The notes beneath the pieces are model-generated. The model had not been told where the DNA came from. It did no database searches and was given only the letters and a program-made list of their open reading frames with translations. The position numbers were made by a program, and so were the translations under genes. Source: Clostridia bacterium (GTDB lineage: Bacteria; Bacillota; DTU025). Taken from it: 35,379 bases of DNA. How positions within the stretch are numbered: the stretch's first letter is position 1; the number at the start of each line of letters is the position of its first letter. Location: contig JAYFQW010000018.1 of assembly GCA_034926675.1 (NCBI GenBank), positions 1-35,379 of the forward strand, given 5' to 3'. Shown piece by piece: positions 8,210 through 16,752 of this stretch.

Positions 8210-9127
8210 CTACGATTCCGAGTTCTCCTGGGCCGGGCTGATCTGCTCCTCAGGGGCAGAGGCTGTCCGCACGACCATCCGTGGATCTAGCGCGTCGCGC
8301 AGGCCATCGCCCATGAAGTTCACGCTCAGCACTGCGAGGAGCACGAACAGGCCTGGGAACACTGTGAGCCACCATGGCCGGCCATAGTCGCCCCCTGCGC
8401 CGAGGATGTAGTCCATTGAACGCTGCAGCATGTTCCCCCATGACGGGGTTGGCGGCTGTATTCCTAGGCCGAGGTAGCTCAGTGCCGACTCAGCGAGGAT
8501 CGCCGAGCTCACCCCCAGCGTTGCAGACACAATCACGATCGGGAACAGGTTCGGAAGCATGTGCTTCCACAGTATTCTCCCGGTCTTCGATCCAGAGGCT
8601 CTGGCCGCCTCGACGAATGGCTGTTCACGTAGGGAAAGCGTCATTCCGCGCACCAGACGAGCTGTAGACATCCAGCCGAATATGGTCAGTATGACTATGA
8701 TGTTCGCGAGTCCGCCTCCGAGGAACATCGCGCCGATCAGGAGCACAGGGAGTGTGGGAACCGACAGCATCAGGTCTGTGAACCTCATCAGGACGCCGTC
8801 GACCATCCCTCCCACGAATCCGGACACAACACCGATGAGCGTTCCCACCAACGCAGAGGACACGGCTGCAGCCACTCCCACGAACAGGGATATCCTGCCT
8901 CCGTACATGATGCGCACAAGCACGTCATGGCCGAGTTCGTCGGAGCCGAACGGGTGGACCCGCGACGGCGGAGAGAACACGTTCATCAGGTCCATATCGT
9001 CGATTCTGTATGGGCTGATGCAGGGCACGATAATCGCCGTGATCACGAGGGTGCAGAACACGCCGAACCCGACGGCCGCAAGCTTATGACGCTTGAGCCT
9101 CTTCCAAATGCTCTTCCAGTTGCTCAT
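8210..9127 (-). CDS. oppC: Oligopeptide/dipeptide ABC transporter permease, OppC/DppC type
   Basis: A 305-residue inner-membrane permease and the last gene of the opp operon. The N-terminal cytoplasmic helix (WKRLKRHKLAAVGFGVF) and first membrane segment are followed by the periplasmic HPFGSDELGHDVLVRIMYGG motif, a hallmark of OppC. The ATPase-contacting EAA loop is present (EAARASGSKTGRILWKHMLPN). The conserved LSYLGLGIQPPTPSWGNML is also present. The start is the ATG at 9127, which overlaps the oppB stop in an ATGA arrangement; a GTG four codons upstream is less likely. Together with OppB it forms the membrane channel for imported peptides. Confidence 0.96.
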   Translation of the reverse strand: MSNWKSIWKRLKRHKLAAVGFGVFCTLVITAIIVPCISPYRIDDMDLMNVFSPPSRVHPFGSDELGHDVLVRIMYGGRISLFVGVAAAVSSALVGTLIGVVSGFVGGMVDGVLMRFTDLMLSVPTLPVLLIGAMFLGGGLANIIVILTIFGWMSTARLVRGMTLSLREQPFVEAARASGSKTGRILWKHMLPNLFPIVIVSATLGVSSAILAESALSYLGLGIQPPTPSWGNMLQRSMDYILGAGGDYGRPWWLTVFPGLFVLLAVLSVNFMGDGLRDALDPRMVVRTASAPEEQISPAQENSES

Positions 9128-10092
9128 GAGTAACACACCCGCGGGTCGGCCACGGCATACAGCACATCTGCTGCAAGGTTAGATACTACTGTGAGTGTCG
9201 CAAGCAGCATCAGGCAACATAGAGCCAAGTTGAAGTCACCGCCGATTACAGCCTGGTGCATCAGACGTCCCATCCCCGGCCATGCGAAGATGGTCTCGAC
9301 CACGACCGCGCCTCCGAAGAAGTAGGGGATGTCCAGGGCTGCGATAGTGAGCACAGGTATGAGCGCGTTTCTCATGGCATGCTTAACAAGCACTGTGCGT
9401 TGGCTGAGTCCCTTGGCCCGCGCAGTGCGGATGTAGTCGGTATCCAACACCTCAAGCAGTGATGTCCTCACGTACCTCACCCAGTAGGCCACCTGGACGA
9501 AACCCAGCACGATCATGGGGAGGAGCAGATGCTTCAGCCGGTCGGCAACAATGGCCCACCAGGATCCGGTGACCATGCTCGCGACCCCGCCTATGGGAAG
9601 CCACTTGAGTTTCACTGAGAAAGCCATGATCGACATGAATCCAAACCAAACGGGGGGCATCGATAGGCCGAGGAACGCGATGAACGTGACCACGTAGTCG
9701 AAAGTGCTGTACTGTTTTGAAGCGGAGATCATGCCGATCGGAAGCGCTGCCAGGAGCCCCAAACACCATGCGCTCATCGTAAGGAGAAGCGTGTTTGGCA
9801 CCCTGGACTTCACAAGCTGCATCACCGGGATCTTGTACGTGCTGGAATATCCCCAGTCGCCAACCAGTACGCTCTTGAGCCAGTGGAAGTACCTCACGTA
9901 GATGGGGTCGTTCAGGTGATAGTACTCCCGCAGCCGTGCGATGGACTCCGGCGAGACTGCGCGCGGATTCTCAAGGCGCATTGCAAGGAGCGGATCGCCG
10001 GGTGCAAGTGCAATCAGGCTGAACGCGATGATCGAGATAAGCAGCAGCAAAGGCACTGCCCCGAGTATCCTTTTCGCGATGTATAATCCCAC
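9124..10092 (-). CDS. oppB: Oligopeptide/dipeptide ABC transporter permease, OppB/DppB type
   Basis: A 322-residue permease from the preferred GTG at 10092, giving the usual OppB start YIAKRILGAVPLLLLIS. Family features are the LAPGDP motif in the first periplasmic loop, DWGYSSTYKIPV, and the EAA-type coupling loop TARAKGLSQRTVLVKHAMRN. Later come ETIFAWPGMGRLM and a C-terminal DPRVCYS, where most OppB proteins end in DPR(I/V)RY. The open frame continues to a TTG at 10128, but those extra residues (repeated RL) are encoded by a GCGCAG repeat inside a hairpin, so I take them as non-coding. No strong ribosome binding site precedes the GTG, so the start is the least certain point. Confidence 0.94.
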   Translation of the reverse strand: MGLYIAKRILGAVPLLLLISIIAFSLIALAPGDPLLAMRLENPRAVSPESIARLREYYHLNDPIYVRYFHWLKSVLVGDWGYSSTYKIPVMQLVKSRVPNTLLLTMSAWCLGLLAALPIGMISASKQYSTFDYVVTFIAFLGLSMPPVWFGFMSIMAFSVKLKWLPIGGVASMVTGSWWAIVADRLKHLLLPMIVLGFVQVAYWVRYVRTSLLEVLDTDYIRTARAKGLSQRTVLVKHAMRNALIPVLTIAALDIPYFFGGAVVVETIFAWPGMGRLMHQAVIGGDFNLALCCLMLLATLTVVSNLAADVLYAVADPRVCYS

Positions 10093-10115
10093 TGCTAGTC
10101 CGCTTCCCAGGCGCA

Positions 10116-10144
10116 GGCGCAGGCGCAAATCCCGCGCCTGCGCC
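10116..10144 (-). promoter_or_regulatory. GC-rich intercistronic hairpin just before oppB
   Basis: GGCGCAGGCGC (10116-10126, by pairing) and GCGCCTGCGCC (10134-10144) form an 11-bp stem with a 7-nt loop. The left arm is part of a small (GCGCAG)n repeat. It lies in the 93-bp gap between the M14 gene and oppB. It has no T-run, so an mRNA processing, stability or translational control element is more likely than a terminator. Confidence 0.5.
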
Positions 10145-10185
10145 CGGGAGGCTTCCTCCTCTCCGGGACTTCTACGGTCAAAACA

Positions 10186-11580
10186 TCAGCAGCTCAGTAG
10201 GTGCTTTGCTAGAAGCATCCCAGATCCGAGTTGCACGCGAACTAGGTCCGCTATTGGAACGACGCGGTAGTTGAGTTCCTTCTCCAGATCCGCGCAGCCT
10301 CGGGAGATGGCGCGGTCGAGCTCGTTCTCAGCCTCTTTCAGCCGGGCCGTCTCGCCGTTCCTGCCCGCACGCTTCAGCTCACCCCGGACCAGGCGGAGCA
10401 GCATGCCCATTGACAGCAGGTCATAGAACCTGGATATCACGAGATTGTCGAAGGTCTCCGCCTGCGTCGCAGGCCTCGCCAGATCTTCCGATGTTTGAGC
10501 CCAGTTTCTCTCTGCCTCGATCCCCGCAGGGATGCGCTTCAGATTGTCATAGACGGCAGTGTAGAACGGAGAGCTTTTGTCGGAGATCTCAGGGTCGATT
10601 CTGTTGAGAATCTCCCCGATGTGCTTCCAGTGCTTCTCCGACAGGTCTAGGCGCTCAAGGAAGGTCTCTCTCCGGCTCCTTGCTGTGGGGCTCTGGTCTC
10701 CGATTCTCGGATCGAAGTAGTAGGGCAGTTCGCAAACTAGCGAGAAAGTGCCGGAAACGGTGAGAGCGTACTCATCGCTGCCTGCGCCCCCCGAGATTAG
10801 GGACGCCGGGTCCTCCGCCTTGGAGTGCTTCTCGTAGTAGTCGTAAGTGTCCTTCATGCCGAAGAGGCCGAATACCGCCTGAGCGTATTGGGCGCAGTAA
10901 GGCACTTCCGGCTCGCCCAGGGCCAACGGGATCGCGTGTTTGGCAGCCAGCTCGTGGAAGCGGCCATACAGCTCAGGGACGTCGCCGGTGATGTACCAAT
11001 AGGCGCCGCCGAACCCCGCATTGTGTAGGGAATACATGAAACGGGGCTTCTCATTGTCGATGATCTTCATCAGGCACTTCGTCTCCGGCAGCGGCTGATC
11101 GAAATGGAGCGTCTTGTAGTCGATCGGGAAAGTCCATTCGACCTGCTGATATCCTGGCGGCCGGTAGAAGGCTCTCACGTAGGTCTCAACATCGAACGGT
11201 CCATTGAACCATCCTTCGTTCAGTTTTGTGCCGTCAGGATCGATGCACTTGATGATGTACCATGTGTAATCCAGTTCCCGTCTTAGGTCTGCATCGGCAG
11301 CAAGTCTCTCCGAGACATAGTCGAGCATCATGGCGCCGATCGGCTCGTTCGGATGGGGACATCCGAACATGAGGGCAACTCTCTCGCCAGAGCCGATCTT
11401 CAGGCTCCTGATGGGCGTCCCATTTCGGGACGCCCCCAGTTCCACAAGCTCCACCACATCGGGATACCTTCTAGCCAGTTCCTCTGCTCTCTGATTGAGT
11501 TCATCCACGGTGTAGAACCGAGTGTAGTTCGGTACGCCTTTCAGCAAGCCATCGAGGATCTCTTGAAAAGCCAATCGCAT
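10186..11580 (-). CDS. M14-family zinc carboxypeptidase encoded inside the opp operon
   Basis: A 464-residue metallopeptidase with the M14 (carboxypeptidase A-like) zinc site. The HxxE pair is His76/Glu79 in GCPHPNEPIG, the third zinc ligand is likely His186 in FMYSLHNAGFGG, and the catalytic Glu is likely Glu284 in LVCELPYYF. The N-terminal region (YTVDELNQRAEELARRYPDV, then LGASRNGTPI) is the usual lead-in to the M14 fold. No signal peptide is seen, so it should act in the cytoplasm on peptides brought in by the transporter. AGGAG lies 5 bp before the ATG. The extra C-terminal part (about 310-464) is helical and not part of the minimal M14 domain. Substrate preference cannot be told from the sequence. 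Confidence 0.9.
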   Translation of the reverse strand: MRLAFQEILDGLLKGVPNYTRFYTVDELNQRAEELARRYPDVVELVELGASRNGTPIRSLKIGSGERVALMFGCPHPNEPIGAMMLDYVSERLAADADLRRELDYTWYIIKCIDPDGTKLNEGWFNGPFDVETYVRAFYRPPGYQQVEWTFPIDYKTLHFDQPLPETKCLMKIIDNEKPRFMYSLHNAGFGGAYWYITGDVPELYGRFHELAAKHAIPLALGEPEVPYCAQYAQAVFGLFGMKDTYDYYEKHSKAEDPASLISGGAGSDEYALTVSGTFSLVCELPYYFDPRIGDQSPTARSRRETFLERLDLSEKHWKHIGEILNRIDPEISDKSSPFYTAVYDNLKRIPAGIEAERNWAQTSEDLARPATQAETFDNLVISRFYDLLSMGMLLRLVRGELKRAGRNGETARLKEAENELDRAISRGCADLEKELNYRVVPIADLVRVQLGSGMLLAKHLLSC

Positions 11581-11612
11581 TCACTCCTAGTGGCACGATT
11601 AGTCCCATATGT

Positions 11613-11635
11613 CGGCACTGGAATGACCAGTGCCG
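11613..11635 (-). promoter_or_regulatory. Hairpin after the solute-binding protein gene
   Basis: A perfect 9-bp stem, CGGCACTGG with CCAGTGCCG, closes a 5-nt loop in the 76-bp gap between the binding-protein stop and the M14 start. No T-run follows on the minus strand. Hairpins after binding-protein genes commonly protect the upstream mRNA and let the binding protein be made in excess. Confidence 0.5.
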
Positions 11636-11656
11636 GAACGATCAATGCTGGTACGA

Positions 11657-13939
11657 CTAGTTCTGAATGTACCAGTTCTGTATGATCCAGCCGAGGCCGT
11701 TGTCGTATCCGGAATCGAAGCTCTTGATGTTCTTCTTGGCGAAGTGGTTGGCCGGCGCCGCGACAAGGGGTATCACCGGCAGTTCCGTGGTCCACTGGAC
11801 CAAGTGCTTAACGTAGAGCTCGGTCTTAGCGGCTGGATCAAGAGTTGCGGCGGCCTTTCGGATGAGCCTGTCGTTCTCCGCGTTGATCCATCCCACCTGA
11901 TTGACTCCACCCCAGGCGTTATCGTCAGACGGCGTCAACTCCGAATCCCAGTAGTTCGCCGCCTCATCCGATACCCCGTAGCCCCATCCCACCAACGACA
12001 TGTCGAACTGTCTGTGAGGCATGAGGTCGCCGATGACTACGTTAGCCGGCTTGTTGTCGATTGTGATCGCGATGCCTACGTCCTTGAGCATCTTCTGGAT
12101 CAACTGTTCACTCATCTCCGTGTCTTTCGAGCCCGCAGTGCCAAGAAGGGTGTACTTGAACTTGACTCCGCCCTTCTCGAGTACGCCGTCCTTGCCCAGT
12201 TTCCATCCAGCCTCAGCCAAGAGAGCCTTGGCCTTTGCTGGATTGTAGGGGTACTTGGCCACCCGAGAATCTGCCAGAGCGTCGCGCATCATGTGCAGTG
12301 GAGTGATCCAGGCATCGCAGAGCAGGGCTTTGCCGGAGTATACTACGGTGTTGATCGCATTTCTATCGATCGCGTACATGATAGCCTGACGGACCTTGAT
12401 ATCCGAGAACGCCGCGTGCGGCTTTGAGAGGTTATTTGGATCCCAGAAGTTCAGGTACAGCAGGTCGGGCGCAACAGTTGGCGTGAAGCTCACGTTGAAC
12501 TGGTCTCCATGCTCCGATGCGAGTTTCAGAGCGTCACGCAAGGTGAGAGTGTACCGGCCGAAGTCTATGTCTCCCTTTATGACTGCCGCATTGACCACGC
12601 TGGAATCGGGGATTATCTTGATGAGTATCTTGTCAATGTTTGGCCGGCCCATATAGTAGCCGTCGAATGCCTCAAGGAGCACGTACTCGCCGCGCTTGTA
12701 CTCCTTAAGCTTGAACGGCCCGGACATAATGGGCTTGTTGGTCACTTCCTGAACGAACTTGTTCCAATCGCCGCTCTTCTTCGCCTCATTGTACAGCGGC
12801 TCGAATAGGTGCTTCGGCAACTGGAACCATCCGTAGTAGTACGAGTAGACTGATGAACCCAGGAACGCGCTGGAGTCCACCTTATCCAGGTAGATCTTGA
12901 ACGTGTACTTATCTAGAAGCTGGGCTTTTGTGACGTTCTTTTCGAAGTAGTTCGCCGAGACGGGCACATCTGTGTCCTGCATCACCTTGAGCTGGAACAG
13001 AGCGTCCTCCGCGGTGATGTCCTTGCCATCATGCCACTTCATGCCCTTGCGTACTTCAAAAGTGACTTCCATCTTTCCATCGCTGGCTATCTTGATCAGC
13101 CCGTTCTCGAGAGACGGAAGGCGCTTGATCATCCTCGGGAAGTAGAATCCGTCCTGATCGGATCCTGTATTGCCATCGCCGATGATGTTGCAGATGGTCC
13201 ACGTTGCTCCCGATGATGTTACTATCGTGTTGAATCCCGGGGGCTCTGCTGTGAAGGCAGTGACGATAGTGCCTCCACGCTTGGGCGGGTTGGCCATCAT
13301 GTATACGGCCTTCGCAACCTCGCGCCTGGTGGCTGCCTCTAGTGGCGCTGAGAGGCGCCCAAGGCGGTAGCCGAGTATCTGTCGATCAGATCTGTAGGCA
13401 AGCGTCATGGCGCCTACGGCATACGCCGGCACTTTCTCCTCATCATTTGCGGAAAGCACGGGCTCCTTTATGGAACTGGCTTCGCCCGCCAGGCCGAGCG
13501 CGTTGGTAGCCCAGACTGCCATGTCGGCGCGCTTCACGGGCGCCTGGGGGTCGAATTTCTTGGTGGACGGGACAGCAATCACATTCGCCTTGACCAAACC
13601 CTCAACATATGGATAGCTGGGATCTGACGCTTTGAGATCAGTGAAGCTAGGAGAGGCTGGTTTCACGGTCTGGATGCCTCGTGCCTTAGCCAGAACCGTA
13701 GCGAAGTCTGCGCGAGTGACCGTTTTGTCAGGTTCGAACACCTTGCCCTGCGTGGGCGCGAGCAGACCCTTGCTCACAACGAACTCAATGGCCGCGGCGT
13801 CCCGATCATCTGAAGCAATGTCCTGGGGAAGCACAGACGGAGCCGCATTCCCGGCAAGTGCACAGAGGACAAGAACCGACAGTGTCATGAGTGCGAGAAG
13901 CCATCGCGATAGGGCTTTTTGTCCGCGCACGGTATCCAT
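11657..13939 (-). CDS. SLH-anchored oligopeptide ABC solute-binding protein (family 5)
   Basis: A 760-residue exported protein. The ATG at 13939 follows AAGGAG at a 12-bp gap, and an upstream in-frame start at 14008 is less likely. Domains in order are a signal peptide (hydrophobic core LLALMTLSVLVLCALAG, cleaved near NAA), then three S-layer homology repeats over about residues 30-225. The repeats include FEPDKTVTRADFATVLAKA, FDPQAPVKRADMAVWATNAL and a third ending ATRREVAKAVYMM. A family 5 peptide-binding domain starts near residue 235 (RGGTIVTAF) and includes EVRKGMKWHDGKDITAEDA and VRQAIMYAIDRNAI. No lipobox is present, so the SLH domains replace the usual lipid anchor and tie the protein to the cell-wall polymer. 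It should deliver peptides to the OppBCDF proteins encoded around it. Confidence 0.95.
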   Translation of the reverse strand: MDTVRGQKALSRWLLALMTLSVLVLCALAGNAAPSVLPQDIASDDRDAAAIEFVVSKGLLAPTQGKVFEPDKTVTRADFATVLAKARGIQTVKPASPSFTDLKASDPSYPYVEGLVKANVIAVPSTKKFDPQAPVKRADMAVWATNALGLAGEASSIKEPVLSANDEEKVPAYAVGAMTLAYRSDRQILGYRLGRLSAPLEAATRREVAKAVYMMANPPKRGGTIVTAFTAEPPGFNTIVTSSGATWTICNIIGDGNTGSDQDGFYFPRMIKRLPSLENGLIKIASDGKMEVTFEVRKGMKWHDGKDITAEDALFQLKVMQDTDVPVSANYFEKNVTKAQLLDKYTFKIYLDKVDSSAFLGSSVYSYYYGWFQLPKHLFEPLYNEAKKSGDWNKFVQEVTNKPIMSGPFKLKEYKRGEYVLLEAFDGYYMGRPNIDKILIKIIPDSSVVNAAVIKGDIDFGRYTLTLRDALKLASEHGDQFNVSFTPTVAPDLLYLNFWDPNNLSKPHAAFSDIKVRQAIMYAIDRNAINTVVYSGKALLCDAWITPLHMMRDALADSRVAKYPYNPAKAKALLAEAGWKLGKDGVLEKGGVKFKYTLLGTAGSKDTEMSEQLIQKMLKDVGIAITIDNKPANVVIGDLMPHRQFDMSLVGWGYGVSDEAANYWDSELTPSDDNAWGGVNQVGWINAENDRLIRKAAATLDPAAKTELYVKHLVQWTTELPVIPLVAAPANHFAKKNIKSFDSGYDNGLGWIIQNWYIQN

Positions 13940-14074
13940 CCTATTCTTCATCTCCTTATCTAGTCTGCCAGTTGATAGCCGTAGCCGGCACTCCCATACA
14001 GAATCCACTACTCAGAGATCTTGTTGATCAGGCCGTGAAACACCCCCTCATACCCGTTCGGGGCCTCCCATAGC

Positions 14075-14107
14075 GGTCAACTCATTTCCAGTGGACATGA
14101 GTTGACC
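14075..14107 (-). promoter_or_regulatory. Perfect 11-bp hairpin between oppF and the solute-binding protein gene
   Basis: GGTCAACTCAT (14075-14085) pairs with ATGAGTTGACC (14097-14107) around an 11-nt loop. It lies just after the oppF stop and about 135 bp before the binding-protein start. It has no T-run. It may be a partial terminator or an RNA processing or stability element. With the hairpin at 11613-11635 it brackets the binding-protein message. Confidence 0.55.
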
Positions 14108-14119
14108 TGCTAATTCAAA

Positions 14120-15121
14120 CTAGTTCGAATTGAGCCGGTTGAGCCGTGAAGAACTTGGAAAATGACATGTCACGTAGTGCTCGTTGCCTATGTGGGTTAC
14201 GGCTGGATCAGTCTGCGAGCAGATATCCTGAGCATATCGGCACCTTGTGTGAAACCTGCAGCCACTGGGCAGTTTCACGGGGCTTGGCACGTCGCCCTCA
14301 AGGATGATGCGTTGCCTCTTGTGCTTGGGGTCGGGGATTGGGACTGAAGACAGAAGCGCTTCAGTGTAAGGGTGCTGTGGGTTGATGTAAAGTTCGTCCT
14401 TCGGTGCAAGCTCGACGATCTTCCCTAGGTACATCACGGCTATTCTGTCGCTTATGTGCCTGACCACACTGAGGTCATGAGCGATGAACAGGTATGTCAA
14501 CCCGAAATCATTCTGCAAGTCCTGGAGGAGGTTTATCACCTGCGCCTGAATCGACACATCGAGGGCCGACACAGGTTCATCGCATACGATGAGTTTGGGC
14601 CTGACTGCGAGTGCCCTTGCTATTCCGATCCTTTGCCGTTGACCACCGGAGAACTCGTGCGGGTACCTCTTCAGATGATATGGCGCAAGCCCCACCACTT
14701 CAAGGAGTTCCTGTACGCGCCTGTCCCGCTCCTTTCCCCTGGCCAGCCCGTGGACTTCTATGGGTTCCCCTATGATGTCGCCAATACTCATTCGCGGGTT
14801 CAACGACGCATAAGGGTCCTGGAACATTATCTGCATGTCCTTGCGGAGCTCCCGCATGCCTTCACCGCTCAGTTTCAGGATGTTCCGGCCCTCGAAGCAG
14901 ACGTCGCCAGAGGTGGGCTCAATGAGCCTGAGTATCAGCCTGCCTGTGGTGGACTTGCCGCACCCGCTTTCCCCTACGAGTCCGAGAGTCTCGCCGCGGT
15001 TGATGCAGAAACTGACCCCATCAACGGCCTTGACTGTCGCCGATCGTCTGGATGGTATGAACCCTTTCTTCATTGGGAAGTGTTTCACAAGGTCCCTCAC
15101 TTCAAGCAGAGGCTCGGTCAT
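14120..15121 (-). CDS. oppF: Oligopeptide ABC transporter ATPase, OppF type
   Basis: A 333-residue ATPase. The Walker A motif GESGCGKST lies near residue 50, the Q-loop is in [19 protein letters not shown], the signature is [14 protein letters not shown] and Walker B is [12 protein letters not shown]. The switch His is in IAHDLSVV. The C-terminal oligopeptide-transporter extension is complete: [16 protein letters not shown] and a Cys-containing tail beginning GCRFHTRC. The long spacer before Walker A (FPMKKGF to [10 protein letters not shown]) is typical of OppF rather than OppD. It is the second gene of the operon, 15 bp after oppD, and powers peptide import as an OppD/OppF pair. Confidence 0.96.
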   Translation of the reverse strand: MTEPLLEVRDLVKHFPMKKGFIPSRRSATVKAVDGVSFCINRGETLGLVGESGCGKSTTGRLILRLIEPTSGDVCFEGRNILKLSGEGMRELRKDMQIMFQDPYASLNPRMSIGDIIGEPIEVHGLARGKERDRRVQELLEVVGLAPYHLKRYPHEFSGGQRQRIGIARALAVRPKLIVCDEPVSALDVSIQAQVINLLQDLQNDFGLTYLFIAHDLSVVRHISDRIAVMYLGKIVELAPKDELYINPQHPYTEALLSSVPIPDPKHKRQRIILEGDVPSPVKLPSGCRFHTRCRYAQDICSQTDPAVTHIGNEHYVTCHFPSSSRLNRLNSN

Positions 15122-15136
15122 AGACGGCAGTCCCCC

Positions 15137-16183
15137 CTAGTTCAGCTCAGATCCGCGTTCAACTGCGTTCCAGCACCTTACTTCATGGTCATCCTTGATG
15201 TCGACAAGCGGCGGCTCCTGCTCCCTGCATATGGGCTGAGCCCAGTTGCACCGAGGATGGAACCTGCAGCCTTTGGGCATGTTGAATGGGCTTGGCACAA
15301 CGCCCTTGATCACCTGCAACCTCTCAGATCTCTCATTCAGCTTCGGGATTGATCCCAACAGGCCCACAGTGTAAGGATGGGCAGGCTTTTCGAATATGCT
15401 GCCCACATTCGCCCTCTCCACGATCCTGCCTGCATACATCACCACAACTTCATCTACGGTTTCGGCAATCACCCCAAGATCATGGGTAATGAGCATTATG
15501 GCTGTGCCAAATCTCTCCCTGAGCTCCGACATCAGTTCGAGGATCTGAGCCTGGATGGTTACGTCTAGGGCCGTGGTGGGCTCATCGGCGATGAGAAGTG
15601 TGGGGTTGCATGAGAGCGCCATCGCTATCATTATTCTCTGCCTCATGCCGCCGCTCATTTGGTGGGGAAAGTCGTCAACACGCTTCTCAGGAGATGGGAT
15701 TCCAACAAGCCGTAGAAGCTCGATGGTCTTGTCCCGAGCTTCCTTTCGCCGCAGCCTTTGGTGAAGTGTGATAGTCTCCATGATCTGATCTCCCACAGTG
15801 AACACCGGATTGAGACTGGTCATGGGCTCTTGAAATATCATGGATATCTCGTTGCCTCTGATGTGCATCATCTCGGCTTCGCTCTTCTTGAGCAGATCCT
15901 CGCCCTTGAAGAGTATCTCGCCGCCCACAATCCTTCCTGGCGGGTTCGGAATGAGCCTCATCACTGAAAGAGATGTGACACTCTTGCCGCATCCGCTCTC
16001 GCCAACGATGCCCAGGGTCTGACCCCTGTCGACCGAGAGACTGATCCCATCCACTGCAGGCACTACTCCATCTTCGGAGACAAAGTGAGTTCTGAGGTCG
16101 CGCACCTCCAATAGCGGTTGCCCCGTACTCCGGACTGAGCTGCTTTCCGATTGGCGTAACCCTTGATCCACTCCCGGTGACAT
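15137..16183 (-). CDS. oppD: Oligopeptide ABC transporter ATPase, OppD type
   Basis: A 348-residue ATPase and the first gene of the opp operon. The ATG at 16183 is preceded by GGAGGGGG at 9 bp; the open frame continues to 16519, but that part is unlike the family and overlaps the probable promoter region. The Walker A motif is [10 protein letters not shown], the signature [15 protein letters not shown] and Walker [13 protein letters not shown]. The Q-loop segment [20 protein letters not shown] is a hallmark of OppD. The C-terminal extension [14 protein letters not shown] and the Cys-bearing [15 protein letters not shown] tail are present. About 22 residues before [11 protein letters not shown] are Ser-rich and not conserved. 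Confidence 0.96.
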   Translation of the reverse strand: MSPGVDQGLRQSESSSVRSTGQPLLEVRDLRTHFVSEDGVVPAVDGISLSVDRGQTLGIVGESGCGKSVTSLSVMRLIPNPPGRIVGGEILFKGEDLLKKSEAEMMHIRGNEISMIFQEPMTSLNPVFTVGDQIMETITLHQRLRRKEARDKTIELLRLVGIPSPEKRVDDFPHQMSGGMRQRIMIAMALSCNPTLLIADEPTTALDVTIQAQILELMSELRERFGTAIMLITHDLGVIAETVDEVVVMYAGRIVERANVGSIFEKPAHPYTVGLLGSIPKLNERSERLQVIKGVVPSPFNMPKGCRFHPRCNWAQPICREQEPPLVDIKDDHEVRCWNAVERGSELN

Positions 16184-16463
16184 TGGCTGTTTCCCCCTCC
16201 GATATCTGATACCGCTCGACCAGTTAGGCCTCTCAGCCATCGAGCAAGTCTGCGAGCAGGAGGAGAGACGACTTCGTGCGAACAGAAGCCGACGTATTCC
16301 AGTGGCTGTTCCCTTGATGCCGGCGCATGGCAGCCCAACATGAGGCAGCGACCATGGCATTTGCGCAGAACCTGGGCGGTGGGCCTGAATCGCCAGCGTA
16401 GACGCCTGGTATGGGAGGATTTGCTTTGCGAGAATCTTACCATAGGTCTTTGCATGTAGCAAG

Positions 16464-16499
16464 AGTTTACTTGATTGCCTTTGACTGTTCACATATTCT
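16464..16499. promoter_or_regulatory. Candidate overlapping divergent promoters for oppD (minus) and fetA (plus)
   Basis: Plus strand: TTGATT (16471-16476), a 17-bp spacer, then TATTCT (16494-16499). Minus strand: TGAACA (16491-16486), a 16-bp spacer, then TAAACT (16469-16464). Each box matches the sigma-A consensus at about four of six positions. The position, between two divergent operons, is the main support. Confidence 0.3.
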
Positions 16500-16562
16500 A
16501 TCGGAGATTCTCGATGCACATCTGCTGCACGCGCGCGGCAAGGCAGGTTCCCATTCTGCGAC

Positions 16563-16692
16563 GGCGAAATGCTCAGGTGCTCTGGCGAGAGCTGCCGGCG
16601 CTTCGGCGAGAACCGTGGGTGTGCCGTCGAAGGCGCAGGCGCGCTGGCGAGGTCCGCGATCGTGGCGATGAAACTCGCAGGTGCGTCGGCGA
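16563..16692. repeat. Degenerate repeat with about 21-bp spacing upstream of fetA
   Basis: The pentamer GGCGA recurs at 16563, 16584, 16605, 16646, 16664 and 16688, with GTCGA at 16626 filling the gap. Spacings are 21, 21, 21, 20, 18 and 24 bp. Longer related blocks CAGGTGCTCTGGCGA, CAGGCGCGCTGGCGA and CAGGTGCGTCGGCGA start at 16574, 16636 and 16678. No gene is supported here. It may be a decayed minisatellite within the fetA leader. Confidence 0.6.
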
Positions 16693-16752
16693 ACCCGGCA
16701 GCCGAAATCTCGCATACTACACCTGGAGGATCTAGTGGAGGATATTGCGCAG

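Noticed and set aside
11630-12427. 265-residue plus-strand frame
   Set aside because: It lies antisense to the conserved peptide-binding domain and has no recognisable protein features.
14456-15352. 298-residue plus-strand frame
   Set aside because: It runs antisense to oppF and the end of oppD, which are clear ABC ATPases. Long antisense frames are common in this composition.
15137-16519. OppD with a 112-residue N-terminal extension
   Set aside because: The extension is not family-like, and a GGAGGGGG site with ideal spacing marks the ATG at 16183.
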